Source: Phytohabitans flavus
GTDB taxonomy: Bacteria; Actinomycetota; Actinomycetes; Mycobacteriales; Micromonosporaceae
Length of the DNA stretch: 64,000 bases
Direction of reading: 5' to 3'
Assembly (NCBI RefSeq): GCF_011764545.1
Contig: NZ_AP022870.1
Coordinates: forward strand, 4,696,001-4,760,000
Below, one piece after another: positions 17,457 through 28,117 of this stretch (positions within the stretch are counted from its first letter, which is position 1; each line of letters starts with the position of its first letter). Under the pieces are notes generated by a model. It did not search any database, was not told the DNA's origin, and saw only the letters and a program-made list of their open reading frames with translations. The translations under genes and the position numbers were made by a program.

Positions 17457-18917
17457 GTGATGGTGGATCAGGTCGCGGTCCCGGCGGTGGCGGCCGGCGC
17501 CCGTACCGGTGTCGGGACGACCGTTCTCGTCTTCAGCGGGCGATTCCGGTTCGGCATCGACAAGTGGGAGTACGTGCCGTTCGAGGTGCCGCCCGGCGTA
17601 CGGCGGATCACCGTCCGGACCGCCTGGGACCGCTTCCCGGTCGTCCCGGGCCTGGCCGGCAACGTGCTCGATATCGGCATCTTCGGTACCGCCGGCTGGG
17701 AGGTGGGCAACCGGCGTGGGTTCCGGGGCTGGTCCGGTGGCGCCCGCACCTGGTTCACCGTCTCGGAGACCGACGCCACGCCGGGGTACCTGGCCGGTCC
17801 GATCGAGCCGGGCATGTGGGCGGTGGCCCTGGGCCCGGTGGTGCTCAACCCGCTGGGCATGCGCTGGCGGATCCGCGTCGAGCTGGAGTACGGCGACCGG
17901 CCACCCGTGCCGACCGTTGCCGAGCCGGCACCCCGTGCGGTACCGGACCGGGGGCCGGGCTGGTACCGGGGTGACCTGCACCTGCACTCCGTTCACTCCG
18001 ACGGCCGGCGCACTCAAGACCAGGTCGCCGAGGCCGTACGCGAAGCGGGCCTGGACTTCTTCGCCTCCACCGAGCACAACACCAGCGCCGGCAACCGGGC
18101 CTGGACCGCCCAGCCCGCGGACGACCTGCTGGTACTGCCCGGACAGGAGGTCACCACCCGGCACGGGCACTGGCTCGCCGTGGGCCTGCCGCCCGAGGGC
18201 TGGGTCGACTGGCGGTACGCCCCTCGGGACGGGTCCTTCGCCGATCACGCCCGGCTGGTGCGCGACCAGGGTGGCCTGGTGATCGCCGCACACCCGGCCG
18301 TGCCGTGTCCCAGCGCCGCGTGGGAGTTCGGCTACCGGCACGTCGACGCCATCGAGGTGTGGAACGGCCACTGGAACCTCGACGACGAGGTTGCCCTCCG
18401 GATCTGGCACCGCCTACTGCGCCGTGGCCGCCGGATCGCGGCGGTGGGCGGCAGCGACTCGCACGCCCCGCACCAGCCGGTGGGCCACCCGCAGACCGAG
18501 GTCGAGACCACCGGCCTCAGCGCGGCGGCGCTCGTCGAGGGGCTGCGCCTCGGCCGCGCCTACATCACCGGTTCCAGCGCGGTCACCCTGCGCCTGACCG
18601 CCAGCGCCGGCGAACGCGGCACTGGCCCCGGCCACACCCTGCACGTGCCACCGGGCACCCCGGTCACCGTGAACGCCACGGTCAGCGGCGCGCCCGGCAC
18701 CACGCTCAGGATCGTCACCGCCACCGGCCCGGTCGCCCGCACCAACATCGGCGAGTCCGGTACCGGCAGCCTGCGCTGGACCACGACCGGCGCCGCCGCG
18801 CGATTCGCCCGCGCCGAGGTACGCCGTAACAGGCCGCGCCGCTTCCCCAGCTCGATGGTCGCCCTCAGCAACCCGGTATGGCTCGCCCATCCCGACATTC
18901 CAACGGACTGCCGATAG
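17457..18917 (+). CDS. CehA/McbA-type PHP-domain metallohydrolase
   Basis: A 486-residue metal-dependent hydrolase. After an N-terminal beta-rich region (about 1-165) comes a PHP domain with its metal ligands visible: YRGDLHLHSVHSDG (HxH and Asp), ASTEHNT, IAAHPAVP and GGSDSHAP. A C-terminal beta-sandwich (about 375-486) follows. This layout fits the CehA/McbA group, whose characterised members hydrolyse phosphodiester or carbamate substrates; the substrate here is not deducible. GTG 17457 is 6 nt after GGAGG, and ATG 17460 is the alternative. No signal peptide is seen. It ends 3 nt from the convergent HxlR gene. Confidence 0.85.
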   Translation: MMVDQVAVPAVAAGARTGVGTTVLVFSGRFRFGIDKWEYVPFEVPPGVRRITVRTAWDRFPVVPGLAGNVLDIGIFGTAGWEVGNRRGFRGWSGGARTWFTVSETDATPGYLAGPIEPGMWAVALGPVVLNPLGMRWRIRVELEYGDRPPVPTVAEPAPRAVPDRGPGWYRGDLHLHSVHSDGRRTQDQVAEAVREAGLDFFASTEHNTSAGNRAWTAQPADDLLVLPGQEVTTRHGHWLAVGLPPEGWVDWRYAPRDGSFADHARLVRDQGGLVIAAHPAVPCPSAAWEFGYRHVDAIEVWNGHWNLDDEVALRIWHRLLRRGRRIAAVGGSDSHAPHQPVGHPQTEVETTGLSAAALVEGLRLGRAYITGSSAVTLRLTASAGERGTGPGHTLHVPPGTPVTVNATVSGAPGTTLRIVTATGPVARTNIGESGTGSLRWTTTGAAARFARAEVRRNRPRRFPSSMVALSNPVWLAHPDIPTDCR

Positions 18918-18920
18918 GGG

Positions 18921-19280
18921 TCAGATCCCCGCGCGGGCGTCGCGGCGGCGGGTCCAGTCGATCAGGGGCTGGAGCATGCGCATCAGCTCCACACCGTCGG
19001 CGGAGAGGGTGTACCGGATCTGCACGGGCGTGCTCGGGATCACCGTGCGGGTGATCAGTCCGTCCAGCTCGAGCTCGCGCAGGCGCTGGGCGAGCAGGCG
19101 GTCGGAGATGCCGGGCACGCTGGCCTTGTACTCACCGAAGCGGCGGGCGCCACGCAGCCCGGCGAGCAGCACGGCACCGGTCCAGCGGCGACCCACCAGC
19201 TCCAGGGCGCCCTGGAAGCTCCGGCAGCCGGCGTCATCGATGTCGGGAAGGTGCATCACTTGCGGCAGCGTGCTGGTCAC
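18921..19280 (-). CDS. HxlR-family transcriptional regulator
   Basis: A 119-residue winged-helix regulator with the HxlR signature: Cys in GCRSFQGALELVGRRWTGAV, then RRFGEYKASVPGISDRLLAQ, then RYTLSADG. The single N-terminal Cys is conserved in redox- or aldehyde-sensing members. It is divergent from the LLM/FAD-oxidoreductase pair with a 64-bp gap, so it most likely controls that operon and itself. Direct repeats overlap its start codon. Confidence 0.9.
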   Translation of the reverse strand: MTSTLPQVMHLPDIDDAGCRSFQGALELVGRRWTGAVLLAGLRGARRFGEYKASVPGISDRLLAQRLRELELDGLITRTVIPSTPVQIRYTLSADGVELMRMLQPLIDWTRRRDARAGI

Positions 19281-19303
19281 TAATCAAAAGTAAGTCGCTA
19301 ATC
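19278..19303. promoter_or_regulatory. Direct repeats in the HxlR/LLM divergent promoter
   Basis: CACTAATC (19278-19285) and CGCTAATC (19296-19303) are near-identical octamers 18 bp apart, close to two helical turns, in an A/T-rich patch that includes the HxlR start codon. They are candidate HxlR half-sites. Confidence 0.45.
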
Positions 19304-19344
19304 CCCGGTTTGCCACTCGCGGCCCGAGGCCCGACCGTTGATCC

Positions 19345-20244
19345 ATGACCGATTACGGACACCCGCTCAGCTTCGGGCTGAGTCTCGATCCGGACATTCG
19401 CCAGCTCGCCGAGACGCGCCGGCTGGCGCGCGCCGCGGCCGACGGCGGTCTGGACTACCTGGCCATACAGGACCACCCGTACCAGCCGCGCTACCTCGAC
19501 ACCTGGACGCTGATCACCCATCTGGCCACCGCGACCGAGCGGATCTCGTTCCTGCCCGACGTCGCGGACCTGCAACTGCGCCCGCCGACGATGCTGGCGA
19601 AGGCCGCGGCCTCGCTCGGCGTCCTCACCGGCGGCCGGATCGTACTCGGACTCGGCGGCGGGGCCACCGCGGACGGCGTCGCCGGGATGGGCGGCACCAG
19701 GCGCAGCGGCCGGGAGATGGTCGCGTTCACCGAGGAGGCGCTCCAGGTGATGCGGCAGGCGCTGCGCGGCGGGGAGGTGCGGTGGATCAGCGAGCAACAC
19801 CGCATCGAGGGGTACGCGGCCGGCCCGAAACCGCCGTCGACGATCCCGCTCTGGCTGGGCAGCCAGCAGCCGAAGATGCTCGGCGTCACCGGGCGGCACA
19901 GCGACGGCTGGATCTCCCCGCTCAACATCTACGTTCCACCGGAGGAGGTACCCCGGCGGCAGCAGTTGATCGACGACGCGGCCCGGTCGGTGGGGCGCGA
20001 CCCGACGGAGGTCCGCCGGATCTACAACGTGCTCGGCGCGATCGGCGACTTCCGGGGCGGGCGTGGCCTCGTCGGCGACGCCGCACAGTGGACGGACACG
20101 CTCAGCGAGTGGGCCGTCGAGCTGGGCTTCGACACGTTCGTCTTCTGGCCGATCACGGCGCATGAGACGCAGCTCAAGGTCTTCGCCGACGAGGTCGTCC
20201 CGGCCGTCCGCGAGCGGGTGGGCGAGTTGCGGGGGCAGCGGTGA
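19345..20244 (+). CDS. LLM-class (probably F420-dependent) oxidoreductase
   Basis: A 299-residue TIM-barrel oxidoreductase of the luciferase-like monooxygenase superfamily, in actinobacteria usually dependent on F420 or FMN. Visible family blocks are the N-terminal FGLSLDPD strand, DYLAIQDHPYQ, ERISFLPDVADLQLRPP and GGRIVLGLGGGA. LWLGSQQPKMLGVTGRHSDG lies toward the C-terminus. The substrate is unknown. The next gene starts on its stop (GTGA overlap), so the two enzymes are co-translated and may act in sequence. The divergent HxlR gene should regulate them. Confidence 0.88.
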   Translation: MTDYGHPLSFGLSLDPDIRQLAETRRLARAAADGGLDYLAIQDHPYQPRYLDTWTLITHLATATERISFLPDVADLQLRPPTMLAKAAASLGVLTGGRIVLGLGGGATADGVAGMGGTRRSGREMVAFTEEALQVMRQALRGGEVRWISEQHRIEGYAAGPKPPSTIPLWLGSQQPKMLGVTGRHSDGWISPLNIYVPPEEVPRRQQLIDDAARSVGRDPTEVRRIYNVLGAIGDFRGGRGLVGDAAQWTDTLSEWAVELGFDTFVFWPITAHETQLKVFADEVVPAVRERVGELRGQR

Positions 20245-21572
20245 CCGCCGTACCCACGACCGTGCCGGCCGAGCTGGAGGGCCGGATCGTAACGCCGGGA
20301 GACAGCCGCTACAGGCTGCTGCGCTCCACGTACACGACGGTGGCTCGGCCCGCGGCCGTACTGCTGCCGGAGACCCCCGAACAGGTGGCCGCCGCGCTGC
20401 GTTACGCCCGGGACCGGGGCCTGCCCGTGGCCGTACGCAGCGGTGGGCACGGCCTGTCCGGCCGCTCCTCCAACAACGGCGGCGTGGTCATCGACCTCTC
20501 CGCGCTGAACCGGATCGAGGTGCTCGACCAGCGGGCCCGCCGGGTCCGGGTCGAGGCGGGCGCCCGCTGGGCCCAGGTGGCCGAAACGCTCAGTGGGTAC
20601 GGGCTGGCGATCAGTTCGGGCGACCACGGCAACGTCGGCGTCGGCGGGCTGGCCACGGCCGGCGGCGTCGGCTGGCTGGTCCGGCGGTACGGCCTCACCA
20701 TCGACAACATCCGGGCCGTCGACGTGGTCCTCGCCGACGGGACACTGATGCACGCCGACGCCGAGCACGAGCCAGACCTGTTCTGGGCGGTACGCGGCGC
20801 CGGCGCGGGAGTCGGCATCGTGGTGGCGTTCGAGATCGAGGCGCTGGAGCTGAGCAACGTCGGGTACGCCCAGATCGTCGTGGAGACCGACCGGCAGGGC
20901 CGCACCCTGACCCAGTGGGCCGAGGTGATGGCCGAGGCGCCGAGGGAGCTGTCCAGCGCCGTGATGCTGATGCCGTACGGGAAGAGCCTGGCCATGTCGA
21001 TCACCGCGGTCGTGGCGGCGGAAAGCGCGCGGCGCGTCCGGCCGGTCGTCGCACCGCTGCTGGAGCTGGGGGTGAAGCTGCTCGACCAGCGCAGCCAGCT
21101 GGCGCCGTACCCGGCCCTGGTGCCCACCGCGCACCTGCACCCCAACACCGGCCAGCAGCCGAGCGTCACCACCAACGGCCTGCTGACCATGTCCGGCGGC
21201 AACGCTCGGGCGATCATGGAGGTGGCCAACGACCGGCGGCAGCCCCTGGTCCAGCTGCGGTCGATGGGCGGGGCGGTCAACGATGTGGCACCGGAGGCGA
21301 CCGCGTACCCGCACCGGCACCAGGACACGCTGGTGATCGCCAGCACCTTCCCGCCCGGGGACGGCGCGTCGCTCGACGCCGCCTGGCGTCCGCTCGCCGG
21401 ACGCGTCGACGGCGCCTACCTCAACTTCGAGAGCCGGCCGGGCCGGCGCGCCTTTGACCGCGTCTACCCGGGCGCCACCGGGGAGCGGGTCAGGCAGCTG
21501 TGGCAGCGGTACGACCCGGACGGTGTCTTCCAGCCCCAGCTGAACGAAATGGGGCGGGCGGCGACATCGTGA
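20241..21572 (+). CDS. BBE-type FAD-linked oxidase
   Basis: A 443-residue flavoprotein oxidase of the berberine-bridge-enzyme-like group. The FAD-binding domain (about 35-205) includes AVRSGGHGLSGRSSNNGG, whose His is the usual covalent FAD attachment residue, and GVGGLATAGGVGWLVRRYG. The C-terminal BBE motif AYLNFESRPG precedes YDPDGVFQPQ. No second attachment Cys is evident, so single covalent linkage is expected. The GTG start overlaps the LLM stop by 4 nt. Such enzymes oxidise alcohols, sugars or phenolic natural products. A strong terminator follows. Confidence 0.88.
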   Translation: MTAVPTTVPAELEGRIVTPGDSRYRLLRSTYTTVARPAAVLLPETPEQVAAALRYARDRGLPVAVRSGGHGLSGRSSNNGGVVIDLSALNRIEVLDQRARRVRVEAGARWAQVAETLSGYGLAISSGDHGNVGVGGLATAGGVGWLVRRYGLTIDNIRAVDVVLADGTLMHADAEHEPDLFWAVRGAGAGVGIVVAFEIEALELSNVGYAQIVVETDRQGRTLTQWAEVMAEAPRELSSAVMLMPYGKSLAMSITAVVAAESARRVRPVVAPLLELGVKLLDQRSQLAPYPALVPTAHLHPNTGQQPSVTTNGLLTMSGGNARAIMEVANDRRQPLVQLRSMGGAVNDVAPEATAYPHRHQDTLVIASTFPPGDGASLDAAWRPLAGRVDGAYLNFESRPGRRAFDRVYPGATGERVRQLWQRYDPDGVFQPQLNEMGRAATS

Positions 21573-21591
21573 GGCCGGACCACAATGACGT

Positions 21592-21620
21592 CGTAGGCGG
21601 CTGCACCGCAGCCGCCTACG
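21592..21620 (+). terminator. Intrinsic terminator after the LLM/BBE operon
   Basis: CGTAGGCGGCTGC (21592-21604) and GCAGCCGCCTACG (21608-21620) form a perfect 13-bp stem around ACC, 19 nt after the stop codon. A separate run of eight T (21647-21654) follows 26 nt later, too far to be its U tract. Confidence 0.8.
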
Positions 21621-21756
21621 CGCAATCACCCACAAGAGTGAAGTCATTTTTTTTCGCGCACTGCCCGGACAACCGACGAAACGCTTTCATCGGTACGCAT
21701 CAAGCACTGAGCCGCAATATGCGGCTAAATTCGGGTCGGCTACTGGATAGACCTAC

Positions 21757-22017
21757 GTGGCCTCGGGGAGTAGACCGAACTATGTGGAGTCGGAGTCCGA
21801 GGAGTTCTGGTTCTGGATGGTGGTGGCGGCCGTGGTCGGCGCCACGCTGGCGACCTGGTTTCTCCCGGGCGTTCGGCACCGGGAGGGTTACACCCTTTTG
21901 ATCTTCGGGTTCGCCGCCGCGATCATGTACTTCGCGTTCGAGAACAGCCCGATGGCGATATTGGCACTCGGCTTGGGGGTGGTCGGAATATTCCTGTCAC
22001 CCAGGTCGCGCAAATAG
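21757..22017 (+). CDS. Small two-to-three-helix membrane protein
   Basis: An 86-residue hydrophobic protein, unknown family. It has an acidic N-terminus (ESESEEFWFW), helices at about 20-37, 46-60 and 64-80, and a basic end (SPRSRK) that should be cytoplasmic. The GTG at 21757 follows a stop codon closely and has no ribosome site, so a leaderless transcript is possible. The amino acid pattern, not homology, is the evidence that it is real. Confidence 0.5.
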   Translation: MASGSRPNYVESESEEFWFWMVVAAVVGATLATWFLPGVRHREGYTLLIFGFAAAIMYFAFENSPMAILALGLGVVGIFLSPRSRK

Positions 22018-22097
22018 CGGCGCGGTCGTTCGTTGTTGGCTTGGCGGCTACCCGGAGAGGGTGGTACGTAGCGTTCCCGGGTACGACCATTTGCGTC

Positions 22098-23122
22098 ATG
22101 AAGGGACGCCGGTCGATGACCATAACCGCGATCGCCACCGCCATATTGCTTGTTCCCACCCCCGCTGTCGCCGCTACGCCCACTACCGTCTGGTCCGCGC
22201 CAGGGCTCACCGCCGCGTCGTTCTCGGTCGACGGCACCTTGGCGCTGCTGACCGTCAACACCTCGGCCGGCGGGCGGTTCGAGATCCGCCAGGCCGCCAC
22301 CGGCGCGCTGGTCCGGACCGTTACCAGCCCGGAAAAGTTCACCGGCGCGACGATCTCGCCCGACCGGCAGGTCGTCGCGGTCACGCTCAACGACTCCTCG
22401 TCCGGGCTGACCGTGCGCACCATCCGCCTCTACCGCGCCTCCGACGGCGCGGTGCTGCGCAACGTCCGTACCACCGCGACCCGTGACCTCACCAGCGTGG
22501 ACATCTCGTCGGACGGGCGGCTCGTGGCGGCGGCCGACCGCCGCACGTACGAGCAGGGTGGCCGGGTGCACGTGCACCGGGTCGCGGACGGCACGACGGT
22601 CACCGTCCTCACCACCGACGCGACCACGGGCGCGGTGCGCTTCTCGCCGGACGGCCGGTACCTCGCCGCGAACGTCCGCCTCGTCGTGAACGGCCAGTTC
22701 GCGTCGGTGGTGCGCGTGTTCCGGACGAGCGACTGGTCCACCGTGCAGACCACCGGCGTCGGCAACCTGCTGGTCCGCTGGACCCCGACAGCACCGGGAT
22801 CTGGAACTCGACGATCCTGCCCGGCGCCCCCACCGGCGTGCAGCTGCTCGCGGTGCCGGGCGGCACCGTGCAGCGCTCGGTGGTGCTGGGCCAGTACGAC
22901 ACGGTGTCGGACGTGACCGACGACGGCGCGCTGGTGCTCGCCGGCCGCGCGGCCGCGCCCCGGCGGTCGCTGACCTTCACCGACACGGTGACCGGCCAGG
23001 CCGTCACGACGTACGACTTCGCGGGCGACGTCTTCGCCGGCGACATCAGCCGGGACGGGACGCTCTTCACCTACGTGCTCAACACGAGCGGCTACGCCGT
23101 GCAGGTCGCCCGCTTGGGGTAG
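22098..23122 (+). CDS. Secreted WD40/PD40-like beta-propeller protein, frame break at 22783-22786
   Basis: An exported protein of 341 residues. From ATG 22098 it has a signal peptide (MKGRRSMTITAIATAILL, with AVAAT near the cleavage site), then repeated propeller strands of the type ISPDRQVVAVTLNDSS, ISSDGRLVAAADRRT and FSPDGRYLAANVRLV. The frame breaks in the C4 run at 22783-22786. One added C restores WTPDSTGIWNSTILPG and reads to 23122. No catalytic motif is visible; it probably binds a partner or ligand outside the cell. Its end lies 3 nt from the convergent aminotransferase gene. Confidence 0.78.
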
Positions 23123-23125
23123 CGC

Positions 23126-24357
23126 CTAACGGCGGGACGTCTCGGCGGCGAGAGCGGCCACGACGCGGTCGATGTCGTCGCCGGTGGTGCCCAGGCCGAA
23201 GCTGATCCGCAGCAGGGTGGCCGCCCCGGCGGCGCAGTCGTCGACCGGGGAGGCCGAGAGACCGGTCAGGCGCCGGGCGAACGGGTGCGCGCAGAACTGC
23301 CCAGCGCGCACCCCGATGCCGTGGTCGGCGCCGAGCCGCTCCGCGACCGCCGCGACATCGTGGCCGGGCAGTGCGAGGGAGACGATGCCGACGCGCGGGT
23401 GCCTGGGGTCGAAGAGGCTCACCGGCACTGCGGCCGGTACTGCCGCGAGCCCGGCCCGCAGCCGCCCCAGCAGCTCCTGCTCGCGGGCGTGCAGCGCGTC
23501 CCGGTCGGCGCTGGCGAGGGCCTCGCACACCGCCGCGATCGACACCGCGCCGAGCAGGTTGGGCGTACCGGCCTCGTGGCGCGCCGGCCCGGTCGCCCAG
23601 AAAACGTCGCCGGGGAGGTCGCCCACCGCCACGCTGGCGCCGCCGCCGCGCAGGTACGGCTCGGCCGCGTCAAGCCAGTCGGACCGGCCGGCGAGCACCC
23701 CGGCGCCGAACGGTGCGTACAGCTTGTGCCCGGAGAACGCCAGGTAGTCGGCGCCCAGGGCGGCCATGTCCACCGGCCGGTGCGGGGCGAGCTGCGCCGC
23801 GTCGACCACCGCCCGGGCTCCGTGCGAGCGGGCCACGTCGGCGAGGCCGCGTACCGGCCACACCTCCCCCGTGACGTTGCTGGCGCCGGTCACCGCGAAG
23901 ACCGCCGGTCCCGCGAACACCGCCAACGCCCGGTCGAGCAGCTCGGCGGCCTCGTCCGGGTCGGGCGGCGCCGGCAGGCGTACCGCGCTCGGCCAGGGCA
24001 GCAGGTTGGCGTGGTGCTCCCCGTCGAACACCACGGTCGTGGTACCGGCCGGCAGCACGCGGGCCAGCAGGTTGAGCGCATCGGTGGTGTTGCGGGTGAA
24101 CACCACCGCGTCACCGGCCCGCGCGCCGACGAAGTCACCGACTGCCTGCCGGGCCCGCTCGTACTCCAATGTGGACCTGCTGGACCGCACGCCGGCGCCC
24201 CGGTGGACGCTGCCGTACCAGGGCAGCAGCCTCTCCACCGCCTCGGCCGCGACCCGCGCGCACGGGGCGGACGCCGCGTAGTCGAGATGGGCGAACCGCA
24301 CCGTCGCCCCGAACGCAGCCGGACAGGCAGATCAGCGCCGACGATGTCGAGCGTCAT
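23126..24357 (-). CDS. Class V aminotransferase, cysteine-desulfurase-like, frame break at 24307-24310
   Basis: A PLP enzyme of the SufS/CsdA-like group, 410 residues after repair. The PLP lysine lies in LAFSGHKLYAPFG. The conserved Asp/Gln is in VVDAAQLAPH, and a Cys in RAGQFCAHPF sits where desulfurases hold the catalytic cysteine. The N-terminus is recovered by adding one base in the C4 run at 24307-24310, giving MTLDIVGADLPVRLRSGATV and then RFAHLDYAAS, which fits the family start at ATG 24357. No Suf or Isc partner genes are present, so it may serve another sulfur or amino acid reaction. Confidence 0.85.
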
Positions 24358-24564
24358 GGGGAAGACCTCCGCAGCTCACGCTTACCCGCAGCGCGGCTCG
24401 GCCACGGGTCTGGTCGTCACCCGGGGCACCCCACCGTGAACACGAGGGTTGCCGGCCAGCGAGCCGGGGCTTGACGCTGGCACTCTTGACCGCCGCCGAT
24501 CGTACAACACGGGCGTCAAGGTTTGGCCGATGAAGACCCGCCGCCGCATCCGCCTGACCGCCGA

Positions 24565-27500
24565 CTAACCCCCGCGTCGCGCCTGCTTACGGTGTGAAGG
24601 CGAAAAGATAGACCCCCGCTCCCCGGCGATGACGAGGTTGTCGCCGCGCCAGGCCACGCCGTGTAGGTCACCATCGACCCGCATGGCCGCGTGGCAGTCG
24701 CGCTTCGCTGTGTTCCAAACCCGGAGCAGGTCGTTGCCAGCTGTGGCCAGCCAGCGGCCGTCTGGCGAATAGGCGCAGTCCGCGTGCGGTCCGGGGTGAC
24801 CGTGGAGGTCCCAGGCGAGCGCTCCGGTCGCGGTGTCCCAAATCTTCGTGCTTCCGTCGACGCTGCTGCTGGCCAGTAGCCGGCCGTCCAGGGTCAACGT
24901 GAGCCCGGTTATCGCGTCAGTGTGTCCAGAGAGACTTGAGCGCGTCCGGCCGTCCGCTATGTCGACGATCGCGATCGATCCGCTCTGGCCACCCACCGCG
25001 AGCGAGGCGCCCACGGGCTCGACGACGCACCGAGTCGACCCGGCGAGCCCGGAGTCCACAATGTGGCGCAGCCGACCGTCGGGTTCCCAGAAGCGGACCC
25101 GACCGTCGCGGGTCAGCGTCCCTGCCCATCCTCCATCCGGACTGATCGCGCAGTCCATGACCGCCTCTGGATGGTCGAGGACCGCCACGCACTCACCCGT
25201 CGAGGTGGACCAGATCCTGCCCGTCTTGTCCTCGGCAGTGGTGACGAGCCAGTTGCCGCCGGGCGCGACCGCGATGCCGGTGATCTTCGCGGTATGGCCG
25301 GCGAGGGTGAGGGCGACGGTCGCCGTTGCGACATCCCAGAGGCGCACGGTGCCGTCGTAGTACCCGCCGACAAGCCGGCTCTCATCCGGAAACAGCCGGC
25401 ACCGTGCGGCCTGGCTGGAGTACAGATCGATCGCACGGGGGCTGACCGGCTTCGAAGTGTCCCAGATACGGATCGTGCCGTCCCAGCTTGTGGTGGCGAG
25501 CTTCGAGTCATCCGGCGCGACCGCGCAGTACGTCGCCGGCCGTACATGCCCCTTTAGCACCGAGACCATGTCTCCGGAGTCAATGTCGCGAATGCTCGTC
25601 AAGCCGTTCCAGCCGGTCGTCGCTAGCCAGTTCCGCTGCGCGAAGGAAGCACTGTGCATCATGCCTAGGTCTGGGTCCTCGATGACGGCCATCTCCCGCC
25701 CGTCGCCGGTCCAGATCCGAGTGGTCCCGTCCTCACTGGTGGCTGCGAGCCAGTCGCCGGTGCGGCCGATCACACAACTCGTCACCGGCGCGCCGGAACC
25801 GCGCAGGACCTGACGCTCGTCACCTTGGGCCGACCAAGTACGAACTGTACCGTCCTCACCCGCCGTGGCGAGCCACTCGCCATCCCCAGCGATCGAGCAA
25901 CTGTTGATCTTCGCCGTGTGTGCGGACAGGACCCAAAGTGGCGCCATCCCGTCAGCGTTCCAGGCTCGGGCCGTACCGTCCTCGCTCGTGGTCACGAACC
26001 ACGAGCCGTCCGGCGCGACCGCACAGCTGGTTATTGCCTTGGTGTGCCCCGTCAAGACCTGGGCGATGGTACCGCGGTCGAGATCCCACACGCGGACCGT
26101 CGCATCCTCGCCGCCGGTGATCAGGCGGGTCCCGTCGTGTAGGAACGCGCACGTCGCGAGCGCGCCGGCGGTGCCGTCCAGGACTGCCTGGGCCGCGCCA
26201 TCGGACAGTCTCCAGATCCGCGCCGTACCGTCGCGTCCCACAGTCGCCAACCTACGGCCGTCGCCAGATATGTCGCATGCGGTCGTCCAGCCTCGATGGC
26301 CGGTGAGGACGCGGAGCAAAGCCGGATCGGCGTCCGGGAGTGGCCAACGGTTGCGCAGCCGGCGCTGGCCGCGTGCGGTCATGGCCACGTCCGCCAGCTC
26401 CCGCACCCCCTGCAAGCGACTGACCACGATGTCGACCAGGGCTTCCGCCGGTTCGATCACGCCGAAGAGATGGCCGTCCCGCGCCAGCACACTCGATAGA
26501 GCGGCGGGTTCGGATCCGGTCGCCCGCCGCACGTCCGTCTCCGCGGCCGCTGCTCCATAGCGGACTATCCTGGGCACGACCCACCTCAGGTCGCATACGA
26601 CTCGGCGGAGCTCGTCCGGCCGGTCGCCCTCGACAAGGTGGTACGAGAGGTAGCGCCAGTAGTAGTCGGCATCGGCCGGGATGAGCCACCACAGTGGTGG
26701 GTCAGATCGGTCGTCGAGCAGCAGCGCGGCGGCGGCGCTGAGAAGGCCACGGTTCAGCTGCGTGATGTCGGCCCAGCCCAGCTCCCCCGGACGAACGCGC
26801 GCAGCACGTCGTGCAACCGCAGCGCTCCGGTGTCACCCCGGTACGACTGGACCAGCGACAGCTCGGCGAGATCGGCACAGAGCCGGCTGGTCTCGTACGG
26901 TGAGAGGCCACCCGACTGGCCCCACAGCAGCTCGATGACGTCGCGCGGAATGTCGACGTCGTCGGCGAAGACGCCCAACTCTAGGTAACGGCGCCGTTCG
27001 TCGACGCTCAGCAGGTCAAGGCTCGCCCTGACGCAGAGGCGTACTGCGCGCTCACGGCGGCTCTCGGTCCGCACATCCAGCGTCGTTGGGCCATCACCGG
27101 CTAGCCGTTCGGCGATGGTGCGTGCTACCACGGCGATCTCCAGCCCGTCACGGGCCGCTCGCAGAAGCGCACCGTTAACCAGGGCGAGTAGCAGCGGCCA
27201 CCGCCCAGTCAGCTCCAGTAGAGCCTCACGGATGCCGCCAGGGAGGTCGGTCAGGCCGTGGTCCAGCAGCTCGCGTGCCTCCCGATGGGCCATCTGGTCG
27301 ACCTTCACCAGGCGGGCGTACTGGGGAAGTAGCGTCGCCCGCCGGGTGGTAACCAGGCGGGTGCAACGACTACCCCCGACAGGAATGGCCGCAGGGCGGC
27401 CGCGGTCCAGATGTCGTCCACCACGAGCAGCACCGGCTCGCAACCTTCCAGTACCTGGCCCAGGCGGTACCCGGCCTGCTCAGGATCGGAAAGGTTCGGC

Positions 27501-28117
27501 CGTTCAGCGCCCAGCTGAGCACAGAGATCGTTGATCTTCTCGGCCAGCTGCGTCGGCGTTACGTCCTCGCCGACAGTGACCCAGAGCAGCCCGCCGGTGA
27601 AGGCCGCCGCGACCTCCGGTTGGGTGCAGGCGATCGCGGCGGCCGTGGTCTTGCCGAATCCGCCCGCGCCGAACAGCGCCGTCGTCACACCGACGGTGCC
27701 GCCTCTCCCGTCGAGCAGCAGCCGCCTCAGCTCTGCCGTGATGGCAGGCCGGTCCACAACTTCCCGATCGAAGGAGGGCTGCATCCATGGCCGGGAGACC
27801 GACCTGAGCGGCAGGGCCCTAACAGCCTCCACCACCTGCGCGACCGGTAGGTGCGGTGGTGCCAGCGAACCGATGTCGTCGGCGTCGTCCACAGTGCCCT
27901 CGCGGCGGCTCATCAGGATCTCGAACGCGATATAGCCAGCATTCAGGACCCCGAGGCCTGCCAGGAGCATCCATCGATACGGGGCCAGGTCGAACCCGGC
28001 GGTCGCGACGTTCGTGAGCACGCCGACGAGTGCACTGGCCGAAAGGCCGATCCCAACGCGAACACTCCGTCGCCGCACCGCAGCCCTCCACATTCCTACG
28101 AGGACGAAGGTACCCAC
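24565..28117 (-). CDS. Membrane-anchored NB-ARC/WD40 STAND ATPase, frame breaks at 26784-26788 and 27373-27377
   Basis: A signal-transducing STAND ATPase of about 1184 residues once two C5 runs (27373-27377 and 26784-26788) each gain a base. Two membrane helices lie at about 21-40 and 48-69. The NB-ARC domain has the P-loop GAGGFGKT (150-157), Walker B LLVVDDIW (230-237) and the repaired sensor segment SRCTRLVTTRR. A winged-helix/arm region follows (LLSVDERRRYLELGVF, RLHDVLRAFVRGE). From about residue 550, 13-14 WD repeats (ARIWRL, VRVWDL, IRIWDT, TKIWDT and others) suggest two seven-bladed propellers. STAND proteins oligomerise on ligand sensing. The membrane helices could be an anchor or a pore-forming effector; antiphage defence and developmental signalling are both possible. 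Confidence 0.85.

Noticed and set aside
21647..21654. Run of eight T as part of a terminator
   Set aside because: It is 26 nt beyond the 21592-21620 hairpin and has no stem immediately before it.
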